A model generated the notes under the pieces. That model was not told where the DNA came from, did not search any database, and was given only the letters and a program-made list of their open reading frames with translations. Made by a program: the position numbers and the translations under genes. Of a DNA stretch of 64,000 nucleotides, positions 20,662-32,956 are shown one piece after another (the stretch's first letter is position 1; every line of letters begins with the position of its first letter). Origin of the DNA: Tricholomella constricta (lineage: Eukaryota; Basidiomycota; Agaricomycetes; Agaricales; Lyophyllaceae); NCBI GenBank assembly GCA_013368375.1, contig JAACJP010000003.1, positions 62,001 through 126,000 of the forward strand, in the 5' to 3' direction.

Positions 20662-22616
20662 CTATGTTTCCAACGTGGACAACAGGCCCTTCCACACGAA
20701 ATCCCTGGCATTCCCGCTCGACTCGGTATACTTGGACAAAAAGACCTCGTCATGCATCGCTGCAGCAGAAGCGCACACACATCAGTTACAAATTCCAATT
20801 CCAATTCCGGGGAGGTAGGGGGGGACAGATGCGTGAAGGAATCATAACTCACTGGATACCAACGCCTTGTCGTCCTTCCAGACCTCGAACAACGACGCAG
20901 CCTCCGTCACGCTCAGCTGTTCCGGGACGTGAAGCGCCTTCAAGCCCGTGGTGTACTCCACGAGCGCCCGTGAGCGCTTATCGTACGGGGTCGGGAAGCG
21001 CTCGTGCGGGAGCCCCAGCGCGTCCCGCAGCTCCAGCGGGAGCTTGTACACCGTGTCCGAGCTCGTAATCGCTCCTACGAACGCACCCTTCGCCTATAAC
21101 GTGCCCCATACCCATTAGATATATGTAGCTCGGATTAAAAGGGGATAGTGGGGGGGGGGGGGGGACGTACAAAGGCGCGTTTGCCGGAGGCAAAGTCCAT
21201 GATCAGCCGTGGGACGGAGAGGTGGTAGGGCCGGATAGCGACAAAGTGGGGGTCGCGGTATGCGGTGCGGCAGTAGAGTGCTTGGAAGTCGTCGACGGCG
21301 AAGAGGACTGGGCTCCTGGGTGGTGATAGGCAGCGTTTAGCTAGCGCTCAATTGTCCTCTTGCATAAGAGAAAGTAACGTACTTGGTCTGGGTGCTGAGC
21401 TCTGACATGACGGCTTCGAGGATGAGGGGAGCGAGGGGCGGGTCCTTTAACGCGACTCCGATGAGGTCAGTGAGGTTGGTTCCGAGGGGAACTTCTCGCT
21501 TCTGGAAGACGTGCTTCTTCTGCGTCGTCAATGCTGAAAGTTTGGAGTGGTTGGCTGCTTGAAGTCGCTGGAGGGTCTGGAAGGAGAATGCGGGCTGGAA
21601 GTACGTGCGTGTGCGGAGGTCGTACTCGTGAGGGGTGGTAGAATCGACAAGTTTCTTGGCTGCGGGACGTGTTCTTATTTGGAAATGTACATCACGGACG
21701 AAAAGATGTAAACGCACCACGAGGAATGTACAGCACGATCCAGTCGTTCATGATAGAGTGTTCTACCAGCTGCAACATCAGGAAGCTCTTCCCACAACCC
21801 GCCCGCCCAGCTGAGCAAACCGTCACAACTCTCAGTATATAAAAGTTATAAAGTCAGCCGAAGCCACGTACTAAGAACAAATCGGGTATCCAAACTGGAG
21901 GTGTCCTTTGCTTTGTTCAGCAGCTCTACTGATTTAACCGTCACACTCCTGATGACGGAACAGGGTTTGGAGAGGATTCGGAACTGATTGCGATATGTTA
22001 GTAGCATGAAAGGTCAATGCAGACAGCAACATACCTCCAGTAACATCTTCTTTGGTAGACCGTATATCCGCGCGGGGTCGTTTTCAAGGATAGGGAACTC
22101 CGTAGCCTTGCCAATCATACTTTGCGTCTGTACCGCGCGTCGTAAGAATCTCGTCGATTCACGGTAGAATGTCACTCACCGGAGCAAAGGCGGGCAGGTT
22201 CAGAACTGATCTCTTCTCAGACTCAAACGTTTCGTCGACCAGATTCGCAACGGAAAGCGGTCGGAAAGCCTATACCGCCCGGTCAATATCGGCCACTGAA
22301 TTTTGTAGGTATGAGCACATACCCCAAGACTTTTCTCCTTCTTCTCCTCTATAATTTCGCCACGAGCATCCCTTTTGACAGGTTTACGAGAGAACCCTGC
22401 TGACCTTTCTGTACAGAGACCACACCGACGTTAGCAAGTCGCGACAAGAACATTGTTAGAAAGAACATCACGTTTCTCTGTAGCCTTGACCACCTTTGCC
22501 ATGTTGCGCTTCTGCTGGAAGCCAGGAGAGACTAGTGTGGCGCCAGACCGGAGAACATTTTGCTGGAATATTGGATACGAAGGCCCAGCACGAGCAACCC
22601 CCGCAAGCATGGACAT
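20662..22616 (-). CDS. RSM23: Mitochondrial small-subunit ribosomal protein mS29 (DAP3/Rsm23), 459 aa
   Basis: mS29 is a GTP-binding protein of the mitoribosome small subunit. Ten exons: 22472-22616, 22323-22408, 22180-22269, 22035-22127, 21872-21983, 21718-21810, 21383-21659, 21171-21315, 20853-21093, 20662-20759; the spliced length is 460 codons. The N-terminus is basic and hydroxylated, as in a mitochondrial presequence. FRPLSVANLVDETFES, then FRILSKPCSVIRSVTV, precede the P-loop GRAGCGKSFLM near 177-187. LFAVDDFQALY fits Walker B. The C-terminal part has PYDKRSRALVEYTTGL. Residue order agrees with DAP3. A run of about 14 G (21151-21164 region) lies in one intron. Confidence 0.88.
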
Positions 22617-22844
22617 AATTTACAAAGTTTTCTTTCCAGAACTGGTCACGCCAAAAATGGTCACCGCTTGTCACCTTCACGTGGCCGCATATTTTATCCG
22701 GAGGTCCCCGATCGCAAGCCGCGGCCGCCACTAAGTATTATCTCCAGAAACCAACCAGAAACATATTAGAATTATATATACACGCAATGACAGAGACCTA
22801 GTATTATAATACATGGGGATGAACACTACAAATAATTCCGAAGA

Positions 22845-25106
22845 TCATGGCGGATCTGCTTTCCTCATTTCTCGTCTGGCTTCACTCGACCACTTGAAGA
22901 AATCACACCGCCATTGCGGGTCTACATGCTCTCTAAGCCTTTCCGCACGGCCTTTATCATATCCAGTACCAACTGGTCTTTTGTGTCCACATGAGACGAG
23001 CCAGTTCAGATTCAATGACAGGAACACCTCACCGAGCACAAATGAAGAACTTCTTCCCCTTATTCGGTCCAGGCTTCATCACAGTCAGCTCCTTCGTAGG
23101 TTCTCCATGAACCAAACACTTCGGGGCCTGCATAGGGGCGAGAAGACTCGACCATGCCTGCTTGGCTTCCGCAGTCTCGTTTCCACAGGGTTTCAGAGTA
23201 TCGGTTTCTTGAGAGGAAAGGAGCATCGCGAGGCGGTGGTCTGCCTCTAAATCGATCTCGATGGTTTCTGAATCAACAGTGTCGGGTTCTCGAAACGTTA
23301 ATTTCTGTTTTGAGGAGGAGGAAGTCGTAGCCGTTGAGGGGTTTGAGTTTTTGGGCTTGGTGAAGAAGGAAGAGAGCTTTGCCTGGCCTGGAGTTTTCTC
23401 TTGCTCCTTCTTCTGCTTTTGCTTCTTCAAGAGAGAACTGCGCGTCAGGGTATCAGCCGTCAACTTGCGTTTTAAAGCCGGCGAGGAAGACGAAGGTCCT
23501 TCCGACGCATAGTCCATGGATTGGGAAGGCCCAGAGAGTCGTTGGGTCAGCATGGGTTTGGGCGAGGGTCTAGTGGATGCATCATCATCAGTCATTGAAG
23601 TGTCCCGCGAGAGGTCGCGAGAAGATGAAGGTGTGGCTATATCCACGTCGCCACTCGAAGCATGAGTGGTGCTCGTCGGAACAGGTGCATTGTCAGAACG
23701 CTCTAGAGCTATCGGTTTTGATGGTGTACAGCCCGTGGATGGAGGAGTGACATTTTTACCAAAGAACTGCTGAAGAAGTCGTTGCTTGCCGGAATATTCA
23801 TTCCAGAATTTCGATGATATCCTAGGAGGCTCAGATGGGTTACCTTGCTTAAAACCCAGAGCGTCCTGTAATTTGATGACAGCACCACTGGAGTCCACTA
23901 TTTCATCATGCAGGTCAAGATAAACGGGACAGTGGTCACTTCCTTTGACTTCGGGCTGAATATCAGCAGCTTTGACCCAAGGTAGCAGACCACGGGTGAT
24001 GAGAATGTAATCAATGCGCGTGCCATAGTTGGACTCGCGAGCGGATATCTTCGTATTCCAGCCTGCGTTCCAGTAACAAGAATGAGAAGCCGCGTGGGGC
24101 GCAGTGCAAATGGAGACGCACAGGTAAACATGGCCTTTCTGTCAGGCCAAAGTTGTCTCGTAATGTCGACCATAGGACCACCTGTCCCATCTTCCGCCAC
24201 CATCCATGCCCTCAACCACCTTCGAACGTTTTTCCCCCAAAAGCCTTCTTCATCCTGCAGCCCTTCAGCCAATCCTTTTGCGACCATCAAACGGCCCTCG
24301 CAATGATCGATGACGGCCGCGCACGCGTTCAGGTCGCCAACCACAATGACTTCCCTTCCCTCCAACTCTACTAGTCCTCGGACCCGCGCTTCCAACACCT
24401 TATGAAAATCCGCCTTGTACTTGTCTCTTTCCTCCGTGCCATTGCCGTCGTTTGGACAGTACACATTGATCAGGACGAATAGGCCAAAGTCCAAAACCAA
24501 CGTGCGTCCCTCACTATCCAAGTCCTTATAATCAAGCTCCCCTTCCTCGTCCGAGTCGTCTTCATGTCCGTCGGCGATGACGCGCTGAGGATACGCTTCG
24601 AGTCTCGAGATACGTTCCTCGGCGCTAAAAGGAGGTTTTGGCTGTATTATGCCGCATAGACCCTCTTCTGCCTTGACTGGTACGGCTGCAGTCGTCCGAA
24701 CATGCGTTGCTACGCCCGAGTAACCGGATTTTTGGATGGGAAACGAGAAGAAGGCATTGTAAGATGGCGGAACTGCGGTGATTCTCGTAAGACCGGAACG
24801 AGAAGTCTTCATCTCTAAGAGAAAATAGCAAGTCGCACGGTGAATCGTGCTGGGGATATGCAGGGCTCTTACCTTGGAAGCACAGGATGTCAGCTTCGAG
24901 GGCATCGAGGATGTCATTGAAAGATGAGAAGGTGTTCCAGCTGCCAGGTATCTCGATTCAGAGCTAATGGAGGTGGCAAGATCCATGGACTGACGGGTAG
25001 TACTGTGGCAATGTGCGAACTCCATTCTATAGGAGTTGGTTTAGATCTATTTTGACGAGCAAAGTTCGGGTGTTTGACATACGATGTTCCATGTGAGAAT
25101 GCGCAT
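22845..25106 (-). CDS. APN2: AP endonuclease 2 (APN2/APE2), 659 aa
   Basis: Class II AP endonuclease and 3' phosphodiesterase of base excision repair. Exons: 25083-25106, 24995-25026, 24873-24940, 24122-24814, 23033-24062, 22845-22977; the sum is 660 codons. Catalytic motifs of the exo-endo-phosphatase fold are MRILTWNINGVRT at the N-terminus, CFQEMKTSR near 42, VGDLNAC near 204 and SDHCPVYLDL near 315. Two PCNA-binding-like boxes follow: QRLLQQFF near 363 and QAKLSSFF near 503. The C-terminus is a GRF zinc finger (CLVHGEP, GKKFFICARP, WRCDFFKWSSE). The first three exons are tiny (24, 32, 68 bases), so a longest-ORF call gives a wrong N-terminus. Confidence 0.92.
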
Positions 25107-25604
25107 CTCTGCATCTCCAGAGGGCTCGCTTGTCGTATTGAGGATGAGCGTAAGTCAAGAGGGTCGATTGCGCCAGAAACAAGCTGTGACATGCACGTGA
25201 CAGGCGCGTCGTAAGTTTATTACGACGCGGTCTCGTACTTATGGCGTCCCGATCCCAAAATATACAAAGCTTCAGGCCTTTGCATTGAAACATATTGCCT
25301 GTGAGGCTAGACAGACCCATGAATAAATATATATAACGCCCCGCATTGCATTTTTGTGTTTCAGAAGAGTAATTACCTACTGAAGTAAAGGACAAGAAAA
25401 GCGAAACGGAAAATAATACAACAAAAGGTTTACGTATACGTAACGTGTCGAAGACTCCGAGTCCTCCTCCAAGAGCCCGGGTCCGGTCGAACCCATACAT
25501 GCGCCTCTCGCCATCTCTCTCGCGACCTCGCGACATACACATGCACATGCGAATGCAAAAGCGCGCATATGCATATATATCAGCCAACAGGCGAATCGAC
25601 CTTA
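25107..25604. other. APN2 upstream region
   Basis: No gene supported. Contains an A/T-rich TATA-like run (AATAAATATATATAA near 25322-25336) and the 3' flank of the kinesin gene. Confidence 0.5.
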
Positions 25605-27890
25605 CTACGAAGTACGCGACTGCTTCTTCGCCGTTCCAATCGTCGTGTTGTTCACCTGCAAGGGGGGAAGGCACGCCAGGGTCATGAAAGGCGCACAACA
25701 GTATCCAGCCATTACATACCTTCGTCGCGAACCGCAAGGACGTCAGGGATTCATTGAGATGCGCCGCCAGCGGCGAAAGATTCAAGAACATCTACCGCAC
25801 AAAAATTATCAGCATACAGCAGCACGAAAATAAAATAAAACATCATACCAGTGTCTTCGAGTTACCGCTTAGCGAGTTCTGGAGGAGATATGTCAACTGC
25901 ACGAGACGATCCATTAGTCACACGCGCTCTTCCTTCAACCACACACACACACACACACTATACGCACCTTTGAATTGCGATACGGGATATGCTTCCCCTC
26001 CGCCGCAGGCCCCGCCGCGCCCTTCTCCCCCAGCGCCGCAATAACATCCCCCAGCGCACTCAAGCTCTTATTAATCGCCTGCGTCTCCTTCACCCTCTCC
26101 CTCTCCGCCCCATTCGCAAAGCTCACATTCAGCCTCTCGCTCCCCGCCAGATCCACCAGGTTCAGGCTCCCCTCGCACCGCTCGCCCGCCGCGCTGACGC
26201 CCCGGATGCGCAGCGTGAACACGGAGTGCGAGCGCGAGGACCGCTCGTTCACCATCGTCGCCGCGACACTCCGCCGTTTCTGCGCGACGCCCAGGAGGGA
26301 GCGGACCTGTGAGGCGGAGTGCAGGGGCACGACGTTGATGTCCGTAACGCGCGTCGCGCCCGTCTTGGGGTCGTGTTTGATCTCGTGTTTCTTCTTGTCA
26401 AAGTCGTGGGCGCCGAGGAGGTCGTTGATGGTTTCGTTGTACTGGTGGAGCGCGCGTGTGAGATGAAGTAGAAAGAGAAGAGACGTGTGATGGGATGGGG
26501 TCTTACGATTTCGAGGAATTGGCCTTCCATGGTGTATTCCCAGCCTTTGCTCTTCATCTCCTCTGCGACGCGGAAGACCTGCACCACAGCTCGCGGGATC
26601 ATGCCGGCGGTAGCTTCTGTCTGTGAGGGAATTAGGGCGGTATGACAGTTGCAGGATAGCACACGCACCGGTCCACCCTCCATCGTGAATGATTTGCCAG
26701 AGCCCGTCTGACCGTAGGCAAATATGCATACGTTGTACCCATCCGTGCAGCTCTGCGCAAGTTGGGAAATTTCCTCAAAGACATCTGCCTGGCTTGCGCT
26801 TGGCTCGAAGACCTGGGCCTAAAATGAGCCTCAAGTCGAAGTACATAGGGCTCGAACCCACCTTGTCGAAGCCAAAGTTGTACACCTCCTTCCGCTCCTG
26901 CCCCGTCGCACTCTCGCTCGACGATGACAGTACGATTTCTTTGTTCTCTCGCTTATCAGGGAATGCCATGTCTGCCTCCTCGTCCGAATCAGCGGGTAGC
27001 ACCGGCCGCACACGACAAAACACGCGGATGTTGCCCTTGAGCTCCTGCACCATATTATGTAGCCTCCGGCGCACAATCTCGCCATCTGTGACCTCCCTCG
27101 TCTTCTCCTCGAGCTTGAGCTCCGTCTCTTCAAGCTTCGCCGTCAGCTCCGCGACCAAGCGTGCATTCGCATCCAACTGCGCCTGGAGCAGCTGGTTCTG
27201 AGTCGTCAGCGTCAGATGCGCCGTCGACTGCATCGCCAACGTCGACTTGAGCGCCGACACCGCCTCCCTGTCCCGTTCAAGGTCCGCACGGCACAACCTC
27301 AGATCCTCCTTCACCTCCCTGTTCTCCCGTTCCCGCTGCTTCACATCCATCTCCAGATCCAAGATCTCCCTTGCATGTCTCTTCTTCAAGCCCTCGATCT
27401 CGTCGGACGCGTGCACGAGCTCCCGCCGCTGGTTCAGATCATGGTTCCGCGCGGCCGCGAGCTCCCGCGATATGGCGGCATGGTTCTCCTGCAGCTCGGC
27501 CACCTTGGCCCGCTCAGCCTCCATGTCCAGCGCCAGGCGGGCGGCATCGGCTGCGCGTGCAGATTCAATGGAGGTAAGCTGGGTTTTCAGCTCACTGAAG
27601 CGCTTGTCGTCGGTCGAGCGCCCGGAAACGGAGCGGGTGGTTCGTACGGGGGGAGGTGGGCGGCTCGCGGGAGGGGCACTGGTGCCTCGGGTGGTTGATC
27701 GTGTTAGTGTAGGCGCTCGAGGTTTTGTGAGGGGTTTTGGGAGGCTGGGACCGGACTTTGTGAGGTTTGGTGCGGTTCGGGATGGCTGGAGTGTTCTGGT
27801 GGGTCGACTGGCTCCAATGGCGGGGAGCTTGCGGGGTTGGTCGAGGGCTTCATCTTCTTCCTCTGCGGCTTTGCGCTTGAGTGTGGACAT
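25605..27890 (-). CDS. KAR3: Kinesin-14 (KAR3-type, C-terminal motor), 645 aa
   Basis: Minus-end-directed microtubule motor used in spindle assembly and karyogamy. Exons: 26862-27890, 26669-26818, 26507-26620, 25968-26441, 25849-25896, 25720-25791, 25605-25655; the sum is 646 codons. Residues 1-100 are basic and Pro/Ser-rich. About 100-290 is coiled coil. The motor follows with the kinesin-14 neck [20 protein letters not shown]. Motor motifs are [13 protein letters not shown] (P-loop, Ser in place of the usual Thr), [11 protein letters not shown] (switch I) and [10 protein letters not shown] (switch II). It ends [18 protein letters not shown]. An in-frame upstream ATG at about 27938 would add 16 residues. 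A CA microsatellite lies in the intron at 25939-25957. Confidence 0.92.
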
Positions 27891-28250
27891 TGACGGTTGC
27901 AAAGGCGACGAGTGCAGTCGTGGTAGCCGCGAGATCATGATTGGTGGCTTCAATCTCTTCAACTTTCAAGCTCAACTTCAACTTCAATTCCGCGTACATC
28001 ACGTGACCGCGTCCAGCTCTCGAACATTGTCAACAACAGCCGTGCATCATACATACATGCAATCGCTCAAGCCAAGTTATCTTCAGCACTGAATCTAAGC
28101 CTGGCCCACGCGCGCCATCTATCGCCAACGGACGCCTGATTATTAAGAGTAGCCTGAGCATGATAAAGTTACAAGGCAATAATCCCCACTTGCTCATCGT
28201 CCTACCATGCCAGATCCGACGTTGACTTGCATTGGAACGGTCATCCAATG
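27891..28250. other. Kinesin upstream region
   Basis: Holds the presumed kinesin promoter and 5' leader. No other gene seen. Confidence 0.5.
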
Positions 28251-28299
28251 CCTGGCGATTTTACTCCCCTTTCACAGTGTTTAGACATCCAAATGGCCA

Positions 28300-28860
28300 T
28301 TATCGGCGGCTCTGAGTCTCCTTTCGTTCGGCGGTCGTCAAGGAAGTGTTCAAATACAGAACTCCCCCATGTCTCGGAGGACAGTGTTTATTGCCCCTTT
28401 GGAGATAGAGAACACATGCCAGAATGCCAGCCCAGGGTATTTCCGTAGCAAGTGGTGCAGGTGCAGTTTCGCATTGATCTATCAGTTTCTCCACCTTCGG
28501 CGATTCCGATCTGGTCCATGAATTTGGAGCGCGCACGACTCGTTGAATGCCTGGTATTAACCCAGGTAACTTGAAGACCACTGGGGTACATTGGCGTGGA
28601 GCAGGAGTGCGAGCATACATCCCCATTGTGCCTTGTGATATCCGGGCAAGGGAATCTGCATCAACGGGTGAGGGGTTACGCTTGTATAACGCCCGGAAAT
28701 TTATCGGTGGAAAGAAATCATCATGTCGGGAAGGGGCGGGATGATAGTGCAGTTCCCGCGATACGCAGGTGGCCAATGGTATGATTTCAGTTCCAGCAAC
28801 AGTTGTGCGTCGAGATGCTTATCGTAGAATGTCAACTGACAGAGTCTGGTGAGAGCAGGA
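28300..28860 (-). pseudogene. Possible relic of the kinase-like family
   Basis: On the minus strand near 28800-28850 the frame reads QLTFYDKHLDAQLLLELK, close to VSFYDKHLDQRLALKK of copies A-E. Downstream, an open stretch to 28300 has no recognisable domain. The match is short, so this is a tentative N-terminal relic. Confidence 0.35.
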
Positions 28861-29320
28861 ATCAGGACTATAATCTATCAAAAGACGTGAATGACATACT
28901 ATATATTTTCATATGGTATCTCCAGCAGTGTTTGTAGGAAGGTCAAATCCACTAAAGAGGACCTTCGGTTCTGACTTACAAGGCTGAAGCGCTGACCAGT
29001 AACTTTAGAGAGTCATTGTGGTTCTCAGGTGGTTCTGGTCCTCGACTTGAGTTGGAGTACACCGTGACAACCGATGAACAACCTGGTAATGTGGCTGTGT
29101 AACACTTGCTTCCGTGACTGTCAACCAGTTTTACATATTCCTTCTACCTCTACTGAAAATGGCCCCAGGTTGCTCAACTTCACCGCGCTTCGTTAAGTTG
29201 GCAACATGCAACGAATCGGACTTGAAATCAAAGCAAAGGCGAACGACGCGGAAAAGATGGAAGACTGACAGATCCCTCTCAACCTAACCTTGGAATTTCG
29301 TGGCTCGTTAGACATAGGTT
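28861..29320. other. Unassigned region
   Basis: No supported gene, RNA or repeat seen. Confidence 0.4.
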
Positions 29321-29394
29321 ACAGGTATGGGCGCTGAATGCGCTGGCATTCTTATAACTTTATTAACATTGGAGGCTAACCATGATTGGCAGTG

Positions 29395-29596
29395 GTATGC
29401 ATCCTCATTTCACGTCCTTCCTTTCCCCCTAAACGCAACCTTGACAGGGATATCGTCAGGCGTTCTTATTTTCATTAACCTCCAAAAGGCGCTCGACGCA
29501 GGCCTTAGGAGGTTCTATTCGTCTAGCGATGGTGTCATGTTGACGCCCAGTAATGGCTTGGAACCACGATTCTTGGAGAAAGTGGAGATGGTCTGA
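29395..29596 (+). pseudogene. C-terminal fragment resembling tRNA 2'-phosphotransferase (Tpt1/KptA)
   Basis: After an intron-like GTATGC..GACAG the frame reads SSGVLIFINLQKALDAGLRR and SSSDGVMLTPSN, ending LEPRFLEKVEMV. The order INxxKAL..G..F..S..GVxLTPxN matches the C-terminal half of Tpt1/KptA, which removes the splice-junction 2'-phosphate of tRNA. The N-terminal half is not found upstream, so this looks like a gene fragment. The family call is from motif memory only. Confidence 0.45.
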
Positions 29597-30317
29597 CTGG
29601 CGGACGATGACGGGCAGCCTGAGGGGCCATTCAAGGCACGATCGTGTCCAATGGATGAGACGCGGCTCTCCTTGAGATGATACTCTCAGATGTAAAATGC
29701 ATGTGAGGAGCGTTTTTCTTCGGAATTCAATTTATCAGGAAGAAAATAGATTAAGACACCGGAGTACTCCTGACAGGACATCGCGAGCGGCGAGTGTCTA
29801 GCTCGGCGGGAGCCGTCGTTCACGGCAGTCCCCAGTAACTTTCGTCTCGAGAGAGGGGTTGGTTGTCGTTGAGGCGGCACATTCCCTCGGATCTTTTACC
29901 AAGGTATATTTTTTTCACCATGCCCTTGACAAGTGACTTTCCCCACGACCAAAAGCACATATTTCAGGCATCCGGATAAACCTTTCCACCGATGCAGCTG
30001 TGCGATTGACCTTGTGACATCCCTTGGCCCTGGTAATCGCGTCGCGACTGCTCATGATTACGGCTGGCTGATAATGGGGTTCTCGTTCCGGCGTTGGTTA
30101 TCTGAACGTGTAGCAACAACGGTGTTACGCGGGAAAACGCAGAGATAGGACCTGACATAATTATCGTTGATCTATCTGCAACCTGATATGCAGGCAGGGA
30201 GATTCACCGAAGTTCCAACGATGATGGAAAAGTCCCTTGCTGCGTTGTGTTCTCATTCCCTTTGCACACTGGGAGTTTGTTTTGTTATCGGAGGATGACT
30301 TCCTGCCAGTTTCTCGC
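29597..30317. other. Unassigned upstream region of the Opi1 gene
   Basis: No gene with a recognisable domain. Short frames on both strands lack support. Confidence 0.4.
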
Positions 30318-30324
30318 TATATAG
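30318..30324 (+). promoter_or_regulatory. TATA-like box upstream of the Opi1 gene
   Basis: TATATAG in the context CTCGCTATATAGGGTCCCC, 177 bases before the ATG. Position fits a fungal core promoter; untested. Confidence 0.45.
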
Positions 30325-30500
30325 GGTCCCCGCTGAACGCACCGAACAGCATGAATTCTGATCGTTGTACCGATCATAGTCATTCCCCATTTAGTTAATA
30401 ATTGACGGTGTTTATTATTTCCAACGGCGAGAATTCACATGTCCCTTAATGACCCAATCAAACACATGCCATTCACGATACCTCTTCATCCCCAACCACC

Positions 30501-32956
30501 ATGGACGACGTTGGCCCCGACCTCCAGGACCACGACGAGAGCGTTCGCATCGCCGTCAAAGCCCTCGGTGACATGAGAAACAATGCCCAGCAACAACGGG
30601 CTGATTGTGAGCACCCAACTTTTTATTGATCGCTGCGTTATTGGCTGAGATCATTGCTTTGCTCTGAAGCCAGTACATCTCCATCAGATACCAATTCACC
30701 CTTCGTTTCGCGAATGTCCCATCTACCGCTTTTAAATTCTGCCCTTCGTGTGTACGAGCAAGGCAAAGCATCGTCTCGGGTTGTCAAGGTTCGACTATAG
30801 TCTCATTTTTCGCTTTCGCGACGCTGAACCCATGTGATTGTGTAGTACGGCGCTGAGATGATGGAGTCGAGCGTTAAAACCATCTCCCGTCCGGTCATTG
30901 ACCGCCTCCCTGTCAATGTGAACCAATTAGACGAATTTGCTTGCAGGCAACTAGATCGAGTGAGTGCTCTCCCACTTTTATTTTTTTCTCTATCGCAGAG
31001 CATCGACTGCGAAAACTTTGTGGCGGGTCCTGCAGGGCCGCTCAGGCCCTCGGCTCCGAATCGAGAGTAGGACCTGTCAAGAATTTCCTCGACAGCGCAA
31101 AGATGTTCCAAGCCGGCCTTCAATTATATAAAGAACCGCACTAATATATTTATTGCAGCTTGACAGGTATCGCCGACCATCCTCTGGCGAAAATACCCTC
31201 GCCACATCCCCAAGTACCAGTCGGCGAATGCTAACAAGTGCGAGCGAAACCTGTCCGCCTGAATCACAAGTCCCCGGTCAACCGAAGGTCAAGCTAAAGT
31301 CTGAGGGATCGGAAGGATCTGCGATAGACGATACGCCCGAGAATTCCACTGTGCCGAAGGAGAAGGAAATGGACAACCTAGCGCTCGGGAAGGGTTGGAG
31401 GGGTAAGGGAAAAAGCTGGATTCAAGCTAACAGTCCATTCGTCGGGCCTCCACCACCTCCGCCAGAGTTGACATCATCTTCTTCTTCTTCTTCGACACAG
31501 ACTGAAGAACGCCAAGTGGCTCAGCGGAGCCGATGGCAGGCGGTCCTACTCGAAGCCGGTGGCCTTAGTGCAGCACTGAGCGAAGAGAGTATGCGCCGCC
31601 TAAAATACTGCCTTCAATGGCTACAGGTACGTCATCTGCAGAATGCAAATATCCGCACTTCAGCTCACGACACGCTTTCCCTGCAGTACGCTACAGCTCA
31701 TATCGACGCGCAAATTCTTATCCTCCGCGACTTTACTGCAAGTCTCCAGCCTCTCCCCTCACAAACGCCAGCTGCGCATCCTCCGATATCCCAAGCCCAC
31801 CTCCGGACATTGCATGCCGTGCGCCGGGATATAGTACAGACGGTTAAGCAAGTGGTCGATGTCGTCAGCCGATATGCCGGTGGGGCACTTCCTGAACCTG
31901 CCCGTGGCCGCGTGAGGGGTTTCATCCTCAATCTACCTCAAAGGTGGGCACACAAGGCCCCAGGACCATCTGGTTCGTCGGCTCGTGATGAGGACGGAGA
32001 TCGGGAGCGAGACCGGGAACGCGAACGAGATAGGGAGAGCGTTGCTGCTGCCGCAGCTGGAGGGGCTGGTGCGGTCAGACGGAGCAATCGCAGAACGAGA
32101 GAACGCGGTCCTGGTGGGAGCTCTGCTCCGTCGTCGAGGGCTACATCGCCGATTGCGAGGCATCCGCGGCATCAGGATGAGAATGGGGAGCCAGTCTCGG
32201 CTGGTGCGGCCATCTTGGCTGCGCAGCGGATTTTGACGCTTGCGACGGAAAGCCTGGATATGATGAGGGGCGTGACGGGGGTTGTGAAGGATAGCTTGGA
32301 CAGAGCTGATGCGTATGTCTTCTATTTCTTTCTAGTGGCCAAGTCCTCAGGCTGACTTTCAATGTAGATGGGTGGGCCGCTTCCGGACTGTTGGCCTCCA
32401 GCGTGGAGCGCGCCAGGTCGGCGCCGAAGGCACATCATCCTCCGCCGCAAACGGCGACCAGGAAATGGAAGGCTCCGAGTACGAGCTCCAGTTCGCGCAC
32501 ATGCGGCATCGGCGCGGTACAAGCTCCGGGTCTTTGTTCGACGACCACGACGGGATGCCGTCGCCGTTCTCTGGTGACTCGTCGTACTCGTCGTATGCGG
32601 GCGGATCGAGCGTGCCGTCGACGCCGGGCGCGGGCACATACACCCCTGTGTACGCGTACTCGCAGGGCGGTGGGTACGCTACGGGTGGCGGGGCGGGTAA
32701 TTTGCCCAGTCTGAATGCGATGGGGCTCGGATTGAGCGCGATGACTCTGAATGGGTCGAGGTATGGGACACCGCGCAGTGTCACGGGCGGGTTACCGGAC
32801 GAGGACGAGGAGGAGAGGGTGCACGGGGAGGGACAGGGCAAGGAAGGGAAGTTGCAGGAAGTGAAAATTGTGGGGATGGATGTGGAGGCGGAGGCTGAAG
32901 ATGGTGCTGGCCAGGGCGGGGACAAGGCGCCTGGGAAGATGGATGTGGACATGTAA
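30501..32956 (+). CDS. OPI1: Opi1-domain transcriptional regulator, 673 aa
   Basis: In yeast Opi1 represses phospholipid genes and is held at the ER by phosphatidic acid; the same role here is inferred. Exons: 30501-30606, 30670-30788, 30846-30959, 31159-31626, 31687-32312, 32368-32956; the sum is 674 codons. The conserved core is SRMSHLPLLNSALRVYEQGK, SSRVVKYGAEMMESSVKT and ISRPVIDRLPVNVNQLDEF (residues 45-110). A second conserved part contains RSRWQAVLLEAGGLSAALSE and LHAVRRDIVQTVKQVVDVV. The C-terminus is Gly/Ser-rich and ends in acidic repeats (DEDEEER..MDVDM). The 60-base intron 31627-31686 has no stop in frame and a multiple of three bases. A decayed duplicate lies at 46425-47938. Confidence 0.85.

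Noticed and set aside
25939..25957. CA microsatellite as a regulatory site
   Set aside because: It is inside a short kinesin intron and looks like an ordinary simple repeat.
26249..26683. 144-codon minus-strand frame in the kinesin gene
   Set aside because: Part of it is a true motor exon (26507-26620), but the rest is intron and out-of-frame sequence; it is not a gene of its own.
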